DNA of 64,000 nucleotides from Typha latifolia (Eukaryota > Streptophyta > Magnoliopsida > Poales > Typhaceae). The notes beneath the pieces were generated by a model. That model made no database searches and was not told the origin of the DNA. It was given only the letters and a program-made list of their open reading frames with translations. This document shows, piece after piece, positions 51,801-63,303 of this stretch. The DNA is taken from contig CM034099.1 of NCBI GenBank assembly GCA_019914945.1, positions 5,022,001-5,086,000 of the forward strand, given 5' to 3'. Within the stretch, counting starts at the first letter, position 1. Each line of letters begins with the position of its first letter. Made by a program: the position numbers and the translations under genes.

Positions 51801-52936
51801 AAAAAAAAAAAACTTTGGTATAAAATAAAATGGCTAACGACAGTGTCAAAAAATACTTAATGATATTTATATTCCTAATAGGTTAATGAGCTCATCGATT
51901 TAGCTAGCAAAATAAAATAATATTATAAAATGGCCTAAATATATTCATCAATTCTCCTTCATCATCCCTGTCTCATGTCTAACATCGTCATCGGATTAAT
52001 CGGCACATTGCAAGCCTGCATCGAAGAGTCTTCAAGGAGGCATTGAGAACACTCTTCGGTGGACAAAGGGAGGAGCATGCTACTTTGAATCTGAATGCCA
52101 TGAACAAGCTGAAGGGAAAGAAGCCTTGGTCACTTCCCTTCTCATTCAACCTTTCACGCCACTGGAGAAGGGCCCCAATGCATCGCCAGTCTTAGTCGCC
52201 CTTGCCCTCCTCGACTGTAGTTGCCTTTGCCCTCACTACCCGTTGGCGCTCTCACGTTCCTCGGTTACCACAAAGAAAAGCTTCTCCACAAGGTGGGCGG
52301 ACGGACGGATTGGCGCTGCTGTCAAGATCTGCGATCCTGGCTAGTTAGTGCTATGTTGTCGCAAATCGGTGACAGGGAAGAGATGTTGGCGGTCGACACC
52401 GCTGGCTTCGAGGGGGAAAACTGGTGATGGTAAAGGGGTAAAAGATGATTGAAGATGATAATAATAAAAATTAAATTATATCATTATATATCCTTTTATT
52501 CTATTTTAATTAAATAGTTTTATAAGGGTTGCTAGTGCATTTAGGTCAGTTTCGAAGTTAATTACGTCTGATATGATTGCTACGTAAGTTGACTCGCTCA
52601 AATTTGTTAACAATACATTCACGGAAGTGTGACATTAAAATTTTTTAGAAAATATAGAAGATAAATTGTAACATAAAAAAATTTAGGGTAGTATTCGTAA
52701 AAATAGCTGGACATCGACCCTAAGCTATATTTTTAGCATTTGAATATAAATATTTTTAACTTAATTGTTGTTATATATGAATGCTTAGGTTTGTAGGAGA
52801 CATAGTTGTACCATTTTCACTATTGGACTTCTCTGTTACTATAAAATTGGTACAAATATACAATGGCAAATGCTATTTGCCTCTCGTTGCATTTAAGTCT
52901 GGTTCCGCGTTTTAGTGCTGTTAAATGTGGATGCTG
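47896..52936. other. Intergenic region between IDD and phytoene synthase genes
   Basis: The first 200 bp should be the IDD 3' UTR. Microsatellites are (GT)n at 48449-48466, (GA)n at 48480-48500, a long (CT)n at about 48819-48868, and TA runs near 50630, 50827 and 51322. From 49100 to 51000 the DNA is very AT-rich with nothing recognisable. A G-box CACGTG is at 51178-51183. The aldolase-like fragment at 52055-52150 is the only coding remnant seen. Confidence 0.55.
52055..52150 (+). pseudogene. Fragment of a cytosolic fructose-bisphosphate aldolase
   Basis: One frame reads [18 protein letters not shown] then [12 protein letters not shown]. This closely follows the C-terminal block of plant class I aldolase ([17 protein letters not shown] ... 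KPWSLSFSF). The reading ends in unrelated sequence after about 32 codons, and the residues before it do not match aldolase. A small captured or retrocopied fragment is the likely explanation. It has no functional potential as an enzyme. Confidence 0.75.
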
Positions 52937-53048
52937 ACGTGGTCTTCTTGCCGACTCCTCAAGGTCGTACGTGGACACGAGGGGAAAGGTGGGCGGCGGC
53001 GTCTTTCTGGGACCCACGCGCACGGCGCATCTGGTGGCAAATCCACGT
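52937..53048 (+). promoter_or_regulatory. Cluster of ABRE-like ACGTGG elements upstream of phytoene synthase
   Basis: ACGTGG occurs at 52937-52942 and 52969-52974, and its complement CCACGT at 53043-53048, in a GC-rich island 235-346 bp upstream of the PSY ATG. ACGTGG/T is the core of abscisic-acid response elements. Some monocot PSY genes are known to be induced by drought, salt and ABA through ABREs. Confidence 0.5.
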
Positions 53049-53186
53049 CTACAAACTAAAATCCAGAGCCTTCTTAACTGCTTCATGGAATCCCTGCAGC
53101 TTAATTACGAATGTCACTTTGGTAGTTCTTCATGTCTTATATATGCTGCTCTCATGTTAATTTGTTTTTCTCCAAGTAATCAAAGG

Positions 53187-53194
53187 TATAAAAG
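53187..53194 (+). promoter_or_regulatory. TATA box of the phytoene synthase gene
   Basis: TATAAAAG lies 89 bp upstream of the translation start, leaving room for a leader of about 60 nt. Confidence 0.65.
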
Positions 53195-53282
53195 GTGACA
53201 ACTTTGAGCACAGCTTATTGACCTTTCGTTAGTTTCTCCAAGGAATTAATCTGGAACTTTGCAAGCATTTACAGATCCAATT

Positions 53283-54975
53283 ATGTTGCTAGATATCTCT
53301 CCCAGTCAAGGCCAGCTTTCTCATTCTCTGCGGTCTGAGATCAGAAAGCTTTGCAGAGTATCAAGAAGAACCAGATGGAACTCATGCTCTACGAACACCC
53401 ATTCTGTATATGCTTCTGTTGGATTTGAGCCAGAAATGAGCGCTAATCTCCCGATTCTATCAACTTTCGTATCAAGTGCTCCTGCAGCAAGAGATGTCGT
53501 AGTTTCTTCCAGGCAGAAGGTATATGAAGTCGTCCTGAAGCAGGCGGCGTTGGCGAAGGCGCAATCGAGGTCTATTGCCGCAGTCGATTTGAAGCCAGAC
53601 ATCAACTTACTGAAGGAAGCTTACGATCGTTGCGGCGAAGTTTGCCAGGAATATGCCAAGACCTTTTACTTAGGTGAGTTCTTCCTCTCATCTCTCCATT
53701 TTTTTATCTCTCTGACATGCAATCCTCCTGTACGTCTAACTTAGACTTTATTTATGTCTAGGAACACTTCTCATGACCCCTGAAAGAAGAAGAGCAATTT
53801 GGGCAATCTATGGTACAACCTGTACAAATGATTTATATATAGACTTCAGATTAAATCCTCTGTAAGAAAAAAAAAAAAAAAAAACTTATTCTGAATACTG
53901 TGTTCAGTATGGTGCAGAAGGACAGATGAGCTTGTGGATGGGCCTAATGCCTCTCAAATTACGCCGTTCGCCTTGGATCGTTGGGAGGAAAGGTTGAACG
54001 ATTTGTTCGCCGGCCGGCCGTACGACATGCTCGATGCCGCGGTATCTGATACTGTCTCAAAGTTTCCTGTGGATATCCAGGCACCTCTCTTAACACATAG
54101 TAGCTAAATAAGTTTAACACGTCGAAAATTTTCTTCTCTACTAAATCTTTAGATTTTAACTGATGTAATGGATTCCAGCCATTCAAGGACATGATAAAAG
54201 GGATGAGGATGGACCTGGAGAGATCGAGATACAGCAACTTTGATGAGCTCTATCTCTACTGCTACTATGTCGCAGGAACAGTAGGACTGATGAGTGTGCC
54301 TGTCATGGGCATTGCGCCGGAGTCTAAGGCGACGACCGAGAGCGTCTACAGTGCGGCTCTCGCTCTGGGGATCGCGAACCAGCTCACCAACATACTCAGG
54401 GACGTCGGCGAAGAGTACGGCGGCCATTCAATCATTGTACATATATTAATTGAACTCATATGAGTGTACAAACTTGAATGCTGTATATATGATTTTCTTT
54501 TTTTCCGCAGCGCAAGTAGAGGGAGGATCTATCTGCCGCGAGATGAGCTCGCCCAGGCTGGCATTTCGGAGGAGGATGTCTTCGAAGGGAGGGTGACAGA
54601 CAGATGGAGGAGCTTCATGAAGAGCCAAATTAGGAGAGCCAGGATGTTCTTCCAGGAAGCAGAGAAGGGTGTGTCTGCACTGAGCCAAGCCAGTAGATGG
54701 CCAGTAAGATTATAATTTTTCTACTTCTTTTTTAATATATTTTTTTGTTCAAAAGATCTTTATGATCAAATTTTTTTTTTATTTGATCACTTTTGTAGAT
54801 ATGGGCTTCTCTGCTATTGTACAGAGAGATCCTTGATGAGATAGAGAGAAATGACTACAATAACTTCACAAAGAGGGCTTGTGTTGGCAAAGCAAAGAAA
54901 CTGATGGCGTTGCCTGCAGCGTATGGGAGATCATTAATCAGTCCTTCTTCTCATGAACATTTTGTAAATTTATGA
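53283..54975 (+). CDS. PSY: Phytoene synthase, chloroplastic
   Basis: Six exons, 53283-53673, 53762-53812, 53908-54080, 54179-54414, 54511-54703 and 54799-54975, give 406 residues. The first 60 or so residues are Ser/Arg-rich like a plastid transit peptide. The mature part has Y-A-K-T-F-Y-L, the first Asp-rich motif D-E-L-V-D (residues 154-158), [12 protein letters not shown] and the second motif D-V-G-E-D (280-284). These bind the diphosphates of two geranylgeranyl-PP through Mg2+. PSY makes phytoene, the first committed step of carotenoid synthesis, at plastid membranes. The length and six-exon structure fit plant PSY genes. Intron 3 must use a GC donor (CAG/GC), as no GT gives the family reading D-I-Q-P-F. 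The upstream ACGTGG cluster suggests ABA or stress control. I cannot assign it to a PSY1, PSY2 or PSY3 class. Confidence 0.95.
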
Positions 54976-55156
54976 ACCATATAATAAGATTCCCTTTGTG
55001 GTGGCATATTTTCCGACGCTTAAATTTGTATTTTGTAAATATAAGATATTAAATTTAGTGTTGTGTACTATTGGGAGAAATTATTTTTTTTCCTCTCTTT
55101 TGTTGCCGTTATATAATGCCATATTCCAAGTCATTGAGAACGGACCAACGTAACCT

Positions 55157-57157
55157 ATGTTCAATTACATAGCCGTTAGCTCTCGCGCTAATAATCTCAG
55201 CCCTTTCGTTGCCCTCTCCGCGCCAAAAGCCCAAGCCTTCCTCCCCCTTTCACGATTCAAATCTCGCGTACACCAAGTACTTGACTCCTTGCTCCAAAGA
55301 TGCTCCTCCATGAAGCAACTCAAGCAGCTCCACGCGCAGCTCATAACCAACGCGCTTATCGGAGAGACCCTAACCGTAGCGCATCTCGTCGCTTTCTGCG
55401 CCGTCTCCGGCGCCGGCGACCTCCGCTACGGCGTCGAGGTCTTCGAGAGAATCGCTGTACCCAATAGATTCATGTGGAATAGCTTAATCAGAGGTTATTC
55501 TAATAGTAAAAACCCCAAAGAAGCCATTTTTCTTCTTCGTAAAATGATGAGCCAAGGTCTGTTGCCCAACCAATTCACTCTCCCCTTTGTTCTCAAGTCG
55601 TGTACGAGCGTGTTTGCTTTAGAAGAGGCTATAGTGGTCCATGGGATTGTATTCAAGCTTGGATTTGGATCGCAGATCTTTGTTTTGAATGCGCTACTCC
55701 ATGCATACTCGTCCTGTGGGTCAATTGAGTTGGCCCGCAAGTTGTTTGTCGAAATGCATGTTAGGAATGTCGTGTCTTGGAACTCGATGATTGGTGGTTA
55801 TTCTCAATTGGGTAATTGTGAAGAAGCGTTCACTCTATTTAGGAAGATGATAGATACAGGTTTATTGGCGGATGAGTTCACCCTGGTTATCCTCCTTTCC
55901 GCTTGCTCACAAGCAGGGAACCTTAAGTTGGGTAGGCTCATGCATCATCATATAGAAATGACAGCGGTTAAAGTTGATTTGATTGTGGGGAATGCTTTAG
56001 TAGATATGTATGGGAAATGTGGAGAGTTATTTACAGCTCAGACGTGTTTTGATAGGATGGATGTTAAGAATGTGGTTTCTCGGACATCCATGGTCTGTGC
56101 TTATGCAAAACATGGATATATTGAAGACGCCAGGAGATTGTTTGATCAGATGGCAGAAAGGAACATAGTCTCGTGGAATGCTATGATCTCTTGCTATGTT
56201 CAGCATGGACTTTGTCAAGAAGCCTTGGATCTTTACACCCACATGCAAGCTTCAAAAGTTGTACCAGATGAGATTACTCTGATTGCTGTTCTTTCAGCTA
56301 GTAGCCAAAATGGCAACCTGGTGATTGGAAAGAAAGTCCATGATTATGTCAATGAAAATATTGAAAATTCTAGTGTTGCACTGGTTAACTCTCTTGTTGA
56401 CATGTATGCAAAATGTGGTCCTATAGAGATTGCCTTGGATCTCTTTAGTACCATTCCTAATAAGAGCACAGTGTCATGGAATGTGATAATTGGGGCCTTA
56501 GCAATGCATGGCCGAGCACTAGATGCAGTTGAATTCTTCAAATGTATGGTGTCAGATTGTTTCTTACCTGATGAAATCACTTTTGTTGGTCTGTTATCTG
56601 CATGTAGTCATGGTGGTTTAGTGGAAGCTGGGCAGTATTACTTTGAGTCTATGAGCCTTGTCTATAGAGTTCCACATGAAATTGAACACTATGCTTGTAT
56701 GGTTGATCTTTTTGGGAGAGGAGGACACCTTCAAAGAGCTGTTGAGCTAATAAGTAGTATGCCAATGAAGCCCGATATTGTGATCTGGGGTGCATTACTT
56801 GGGGCGTGCAGGATTCATGGCAATGTAATGATTGGGAATCAAGTCATAAAACAACTACTCGAATTGGAACCGAGCCATGGAGGACTTCATGTTTTAATTT
56901 CAAACATATATTGTGAAACCCAGAGGTGGGAAGGCATGAAGATGCTTAGGAAACTCATGAGAAAGAGTAAAATAAAAAAGGATACAGGTACTAGTTCAAT
57001 AGAAATAAATGAAATCATCCATGAGTTTGTGGTGGAAGACATGAGACATGAAAGCTCAAATAATATATACATCCTTCTTACTCAATTAACAGATCATATG
57101 ATGTATGTGGAGCAGCTATCTATTCCATCTGTAGCATTTTTCGATATAGAAGAGTGA
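55157..57157 (+). CDS. Pentatricopeptide repeat protein, PLS class, E/E+ subgroup
   Basis: An intronless ORF of 666 residues. After a basic, Ser-rich N-terminus (possible organelle signal) come about a dozen P, L and S type PPR motifs from roughly residue 60 to 560 (for example W-N-S-L-I-R-G-Y-S, W-N-A-M-I-S-C-Y, W-N-V-I-I-G-A-L-A). An E domain follows (M-P-M-K-P-D-I-V-I-W-G-A-L-L-G-A-C), then an E+-like stretch (I-E-I-N-E-I-I-H-E-F-V-V). It ends without a DYW deaminase domain. Such proteins bind specific mitochondrial or plastid RNA sites and usually recruit a DYW partner for C-to-U editing. The start at 55157 is the first ATG in frame, only 181 bp after the PSY stop. The RNA target cannot be told from the sequence here. 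Confidence 0.92.
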   Translation: MFNYIAVSSRANNLSPFVALSAPKAQAFLPLSRFKSRVHQVLDSLLQRCSSMKQLKQLHAQLITNALIGETLTVAHLVAFCAVSGAGDLRYGVEVFERIAVPNRFMWNSLIRGYSNSKNPKEAIFLLRKMMSQGLLPNQFTLPFVLKSCTSVFALEEAIVVHGIVFKLGFGSQIFVLNALLHAYSSCGSIELARKLFVEMHVRNVVSWNSMIGGYSQLGNCEEAFTLFRKMIDTGLLADEFTLVILLSACSQAGNLKLGRLMHHHIEMTAVKVDLIVGNALVDMYGKCGELFTAQTCFDRMDVKNVVSRTSMVCAYAKHGYIEDARRLFDQMAERNIVSWNAMISCYVQHGLCQEALDLYTHMQASKVVPDEITLIAVLSASSQNGNLVIGKKVHDYVNENIENSSVALVNSLVDMYAKCGPIEIALDLFSTIPNKSTVSWNVIIGALAMHGRALDAVEFFKCMVSDCFLPDEITFVGLLSACSHGGLVEAGQYYFESMSLVYRVPHEIEHYACMVDLFGRGGHLQRAVELISSMPMKPDIVIWGALLGACRIHGNVMIGNQVIKQLLELEPSHGGLHVLISNIYCETQRWEGMKMLRKLMRKSKIKKDTGTSSIEINEIIHEFVVEDMRHESSNNIYILLTQLTDHMMYVEQLSIPSVAFFDIEE

Positions 57158-58665
57158 TTGGAAAAATTATCATGACGGCACTCGTGTTTCTCATATACAC
57201 CTGTATTTGTTCTCACACAATGCATTGAAGAGGATATCAAGCTTACAGTATGCAATATCAAGCGGCCAGAAATTCATTTAGCATTGATGAAGTTGAAGTC
57301 TTATCAGGATTTGCTGGCTTCTTTTTCTGCCTTTTGATTGAACAGTTCTAAATTGATATCATCAGTGGGAAATATTACTGTCAGTACTGAATGCTGCAGA
57401 TAGTCCGAATTCATCTCATCCATGACAACCAAGTTAGAATACATTATCTGGATTTTATTCGTCTGGCTTCACCACCTGCAGTAAACCATACTTAGATCAG
57501 ATGATAGAAAGAAAATATTATCTGTTACAAGGATGTTACACTAGGAACATTTGGATTTATTGAAACTTGGAATAAAAGGTGATGTAAAGAGTTTGGGCTG
57601 GGTTGGTTTGAATAAAGACCATGGATCCAAGTAGCGCATGATGCATCCTCAAATATTGATGAACTGTTATCTTTTCAAGCCACTTCATCGCAGATTTATG
57701 TATAAATTATATGCAACGATTTCATTGGTAAGACTTGTTTACAAATTGAATCAAGATCGCTGCTCTGTTATTCTCTCTCTGCTATATTCTGCGGAAATCT
57801 AACATGGTAATGTCTGCAGAAGTAATAACCGGATTGATATGGACGGTAGGAAGGCCAAGAAGCAACTAGGTAACTCCTTCCATAAAACTTAGAAAAGCCC
57901 AGCTCATTGGTACAAGTTTACTAGTTTATTTATTTATTAGGATTATTCATTAGCACATAAAGAGCAAACATTTTCTAGATTTAGAGGCGTCTAAGCCCTA
58001 TCAACCTTCTAACCAATATTATAAAGGTTGAGTCAATCCTATGACATCCTTGATCATGGGAAAGGGTGTTGCCAACTTTACCAGAGTTGATTGGTGACCT
58101 CACTAATTTATATTGTCTATTTCAATGCGCAAGAAGAGCAAAGTTTGAATCGATTCTATGTGCTCTTTGTTATAGAAACTTGCAAAATCATGTGCGCTAG
58201 GTATATGTTCTAGGTGCAGAAAATTTCTGCATCTCGATCTGCTGAGGATCCACTCTCATGGACGTTATATTAGCTTTTGGAACGATGAATGTTTAACAAT
58301 TATTGTAGAAAGAAATATATTTAATGGTTTGGTGGCTAGGCTTAATGACTCGACTCATCTTAACTCATTTTTTATAATTAAGTAGCGTTTACTTATAGAG
58401 TTTGGAGTCTAAATTAGGTGACATAATATATTGACTAAAGCTTAATAAATTTAAGTATCTATGTATCTAAATGATTGATTTTTTATTAGCCCATGTATTA
58501 CTTCCCGGCTCTCGAATAATTGAAAAAAAACTGACTGGCCCAAGATATATCCATTAGTGAGATCTTAACTCATTATTATTAATAATACAAAATTCCACCT
58601 CTCCAGTGAACTTGAGACCATCCGGCTACTCCACCTTTTAACGGTTGATCTTCGTGGAATATGTT

Positions 58666-58669
<4 letters not shown>
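57158..58669. other. Intergenic region between PPR and LPA3-like genes
   Basis: About 1.5 kb of moderately AT-rich DNA holding the PPR 3' UTR and the promoter of the next gene. No further ORF, transposon or RNA gene was recognised. Confidence 0.6.

Positions 58670-58710
<41 letters not shown>
58670..58710. repeat. (CT)n microsatellite abutting the LPA3-like start codon
   Basis: About 40 bases of perfect CT directly precede the ATG (CCAATGG). It is probably part of the 5' leader, a common place for pyrimidine repeats in plant genes. Confidence 0.9.
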
Positions 58711-58711
<1 letters not shown>

Positions 58712-59256
58712 ATGGCCTCAAGCTCGCGCCTCTTCTCTTCTCCTTATCCTATTCCTCTATCTTCTCGATTCACTTCCCTTCGGCTCCTCCCTCTAATCCA
58801 ATTCCCTCCCTTTCCTCCTCTTCCCTCTCGTTTCGGTTCTCCTCTTCGAGGCGCCTCACTGCGCATTTACGCCAAGGCCGAAGTTGGCGGTGCCTCGGGA
58901 GTTGATCCCAAGGCTGGGGTGGCTGTGTACAAGCCCAAGTCGTATGAAGTGCTTGTCTCGGATGCGGCCAGGTCGCTCGTCTACGCTCTCGAGGGCGGGA
59001 AGACCCGCCTCGAGATCGACTTCCCGTGAGTCCTACTACCCAACCATTTCTGTATTTCTTTTCCCAAGGTAATTTCGAGAAAAAATTGATAATTTTTTGG
59101 GGGCTTTTAACATATTAGCTCTTACATTTTATCTTATTAGGAAAAGCTTCCTCTTTTCGATATGTTTGGGTCCCTTCTTTTAAACTATTATTGTGCAACA
59201 ACCAATTCATAACGAATTTTCGTGTTTATATCTATTATTTTTCGAATGCCGTTATC

Positions 59257-59290
<34 letters not shown>

Positions 59291-62200
59291 TTCTTTTCCA
59301 TTTTTACTAAACAAAGAACACCTAAAGAGCATTTTAGTCAGAGAGGTGAATGTGTTACCAACATTATTTATGAATAAACATAGATTGTATAGATGTACCT
59401 GAAAAAGAAGTCGATTTGTAAATATGTTCGAAAGGAGGAGGTTTCTTTTGTAAGAGTAAAATGTTGGTTGTCATATGCCAGGAAAAAGAAAGTACTTTCT
59501 TGTTGCTCATTTTCTCTCAACAGCTTTTTCATATTACTTGGTGCAGATTTTGCTTTATGGAAGTGATTATTTTATATTATGTTTCCTCTGATGCTTAGAA
59601 AGACTCATTGTTTTGATGACTGATCTAGATTTTATGTGTCTCCTAATGTTGGATAATTGTTTTTTAGTGCACCTTTTTTTGTGTTCCATATTCTGTTTCT
59701 TTTCTGACAAATTTTTTTTTTTTTTTTGTATTAACTTTTGTTTGGTTCTATGAGCAGGCCTCTGCCGAGCAACGTTTCTACATACAAGGTACCTATAATC
59801 CGTGATACTTGACATTATGCCTATGTAGCACTTAGTGTGACATCACTTTGTTTGTTGAAAACCTGATGCTTGATGTGTTGGGAAGGTTAGAATGCAAATA
59901 ATATTGTTGCAATGGAGAAATTAAAATTTAAAGATTGCGGAATTGGTAAGAGTAAAGTGAGGGATCCATATGTTGAATGAGATAGGTAGGACTTAAGTAA
60001 TTGGAAGCAATCACTTTGAGGAATAAAAGTTCCATGGTGGCCATTGTATCGATTGTTGTGGGGAGTACTTGGATAGGCTCCATCTAAGCCTTATCAACTC
60101 AATCACGACAGCCAAGCCACTTCCTAATGAAAAGAGTTGTACTTCAAGATAATAAATTGTTTAGAGAATAATAAGTTAATAACTGAAAGGTGGAGATGCA
60201 TGGCACTCCTCTGAGCCATTCCCATTACTTCCTCTTATGGGAACGACTTATTAAATTCAAATGTTCCTAAAGACTAGACCTTGTTCACTATCATGAATAA
60301 TTCCACACAAGACTAAAGGAGATGTTTAAGCAAGTCAGACCACAACTTTTAGAAATTCTTCTGTTATGTTCTTGGCTTCTTGCTTTATCATAATATAAAA
60401 GATTGTTTTAAGAGTTTAAATTTTTTCATACTGTATTTGAATCAAGAGGCAAAATTTCAGATTTGACTGATTTTATGTCCAAGCAAACAAATCTCAAATG
60501 TGTTCTTATCTCTTTTCTTATGAAGGGATCTTCAGACGAGTTTATTGATGCCAACATCCAACTTGCCCTTGCTGTTGTACGGAAACTTCAGGAGATGAAA
60601 GGAACCAGGTCTTGCATTGTAAGTTGGAAGTTTCTTAATTGTCATATATCTTCAAGTTATTATCATAGTTTTACTAAATTTTCATCTCAAGGGTAAAATT
60701 CCATGAGCTTCCATTCAAGTCATGGTTAGTTAGGGCCTCATTATGAAATTGGACCATTCCAAGATTGACCAACTTATTTGTGTTTCTCTTGTGTTTGTGA
60801 GCCAAAAAATAAAAGAATTTTTTTGTGCGAGCTCGACTGTTTCATATTCTCCATGATATGAAACTTTCTTTCATATTCCCAGACTACTTGTAAAAGTTTT
60901 GGTAGAAGTTTTTTTACATATTCAGAGCTTATCATTGGTCACATTTGCAACTACTCAGAAGCTTAAGTTAATCTTCTGTTCCACGACTTCAATGGATTTG
61001 TCCAATGTTGGAAGAGGACAACATTTAGAGTTGTAAGTCATAAAAATAGGTCAATAGCCCTGATTATGTTCCAGATATTGCCAATGTAATAATTGTCTTG
61101 ATAATTTGCTCGTGGCTACATTGGTGACTTTCCTGTAACATGATCTTGATTTAAAATTTTAAATACAGGTGTTTCCTGATCAGCCGGAAAAGCGCAGAGC
61201 TTCTCAGTTATTCCGAGCAGCTTTTGATACAGTATGCTTATTCTTGGAATTACTAGATAAAGCTTATGTATAGTTGTTAAATTCTATTTTTCCTTTAAAA
61301 AAAGTTCTTTCTTCTTATTAAGAAGCTGATGTCTTCTTGTGCCTTTTTTCTTCTAGCAATATTCAAATTGAGGTTCTGTCTTTAATATATTCATTTCTAA
61401 TTACAGATCAGTGGTATAACTCTTGGTTCCTTGGATGATGTACCCTCTGGGCCTGTCAACACCTTCTTCAAGTCTGTAAGAAACACACTGGATTTCGATT
61501 TTGCAGATGAGAATGACGGTTAGATTATAACTTGCAAAAAGAACATATTTTCCTCTTCACATCTGCATAAATACATAAGAAACATAATTTGGCAAGCGAT
61601 AATTTACAAATGCTAAAATTATGAGCTAAATGCAAAAAAATACCTGGTTTGCCTCTCCCCTTTAGCACATGCTAATTCTATGAGCAAAAAATATTGTAGG
61701 GTTATCTCTTGGAGAGTGATGTGTCTGACATCAGAAAATCTTGCCTTTAATATGTTTGCTGACTAAATTTAATCAAAACAGTTCTCCTTTTCTGGAGTAG
61801 GTTCTTCTAGAAATTTCTGGAAGTCAATTAGAGTAGTTGTGTTTGATTCAAAATTTTGTGAAGTTGAGCAGATGGATAATTTATATGCAACTGCATAGAG
61901 ATATAAAGGGTGACAGTTATTAACTTTTATACTATATTAATCTTATTTGTATTTACACCAAAAAACATCTAGAAAGCAATTAACAAATCAAGATGAGATA
62001 TATGACTTCATTCATTCATCGTAATTTAATGTCTTTGTTTTCTGAAATTGACCTCATTATACAATTATACCACATACTTATTCAGTTACTTCTGTAGACT
62101 ACAGGCTGATGCTTCTTACTGTGAAAGATAAAGTAGCTTAGATGACAAAAAGTCAACTACCAGAATTTGCAATCACTTTGACTTCAGTTATCATGATTCA

Positions 62201-63162
62201 TGCTGCACATTCATGTCATATTTTTTGAGTTAACTATATATAATTGAATGCAGATCGATGGAAGTCTGACGAGCCACCATCACTCTATGTCTTCATCAAT
62301 TGTAGCACACGTGAGCTTTCTGCCATAGAGAAGTATGTGGTAGGTTGTCTAGAATTTATGTGTTGCGTTAGTTATTTATCTCTGTGGGAGTTTATTAAGT
62401 ATGATAACTAAATAAGCCTCTACACTGGTCTTTTTTTACTTTATTTACTTTTGGCCATAGTATATGTCACCTTACATGCATTTCTATATATGACTCTTGC
62501 GAAGTGTTCTTTGTATTGTATGGATCTTTGAGATGTTTATAGATAAATTACTGGCCAATCATAGTGCAGATGGAGTCTAAAAGAACCCTTTTTCATAATT
62601 TTATTATGTGTAAAGAGGTCGTCCAAGATCCTCTTGATTAGCTGAAACCTCGAATCCAACTTGTGGGATAATTAAATCTTTTTATTGGGATGACTAATTG
62701 TGGTTTTGCTCACTGCTTTATCTTGCAACCTTTTTTCCATTTATTGATAAAAAAATTCTTGGTCCATATATTTTTCAGGAAAAATTTGCTGCATCTGTCC
62801 CATCTCTTCTTTTCAATCTTGAACTAGATACATTGCGGTATGCCTGATCTATGCTTCTTCACAGCAAGTAGTTTATTTTGTTTTATGCATTCGATATCAT
62901 CTAATATGGGCTTCGAGTATTGCAGTTCTGACTTGGGCCTTTTGGGATTTCCCACCAAAGATTTGCATTATCGTTTTCTTTCTCAGTTTGTTCCTGTCTT
63001 CTATATTCGAACAAGAGAGTATTCAAAGGTATCAACGGTTTTCTTAGCCATTTATCTTTTTTTAAATTCTAATAACGTATTCGATTTTTTTGACACTGAA
63101 GACAGTTCCAGTTGCACCTTTTATAGTGAACTACAATGGTGCTCTATTCCGTCAATATCCAG
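58712..63162 (+). CDS. LPA3: LOW PSII ACCUMULATION 3-like protein (DUF1995), 3' partial
   Basis: Nine exons: 58712-59025, 59758-59788, 60526-60618, 61169-61231, 61407-61518, 62254-62339, 62779-62837, 62926-63028 and 63102-63162. They give the first 307 residues in frame. The N-terminus is rich in Ser, Pro and Arg with few acids, a chloroplast transit peptide. The DUF1995 region starts near [12 protein letters not shown] and includes [38 protein letters not shown] and [11 protein letters not shown]. Arabidopsis LPA3 acts in the chloroplast with LPA2 in assembling the photosystem II core antenna CP43. About 75 C-terminal residues are missing. They are expected to the right of the window, because intron 9 runs into a transposon-like sequence. 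Confidence 0.88.
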
Positions 63163-63303
63163 GTATGAATTGATATGATTAGTTAGCATTGATACAATAC
63201 AATAATTAGTGAAGAATCTTCTCATTTTGGGGTTTTTCACTTTGACCACTTTCAAAGAATAATTCCGGTACATACTTTGAGAGTAGTAGATATAAATATA
63301 TCA

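Noticed and set aside
53321..53605. 94-codon minus ORF under PSY exon 1
   Set aside because: Antisense shadow of the phytoene synthase coding exon.
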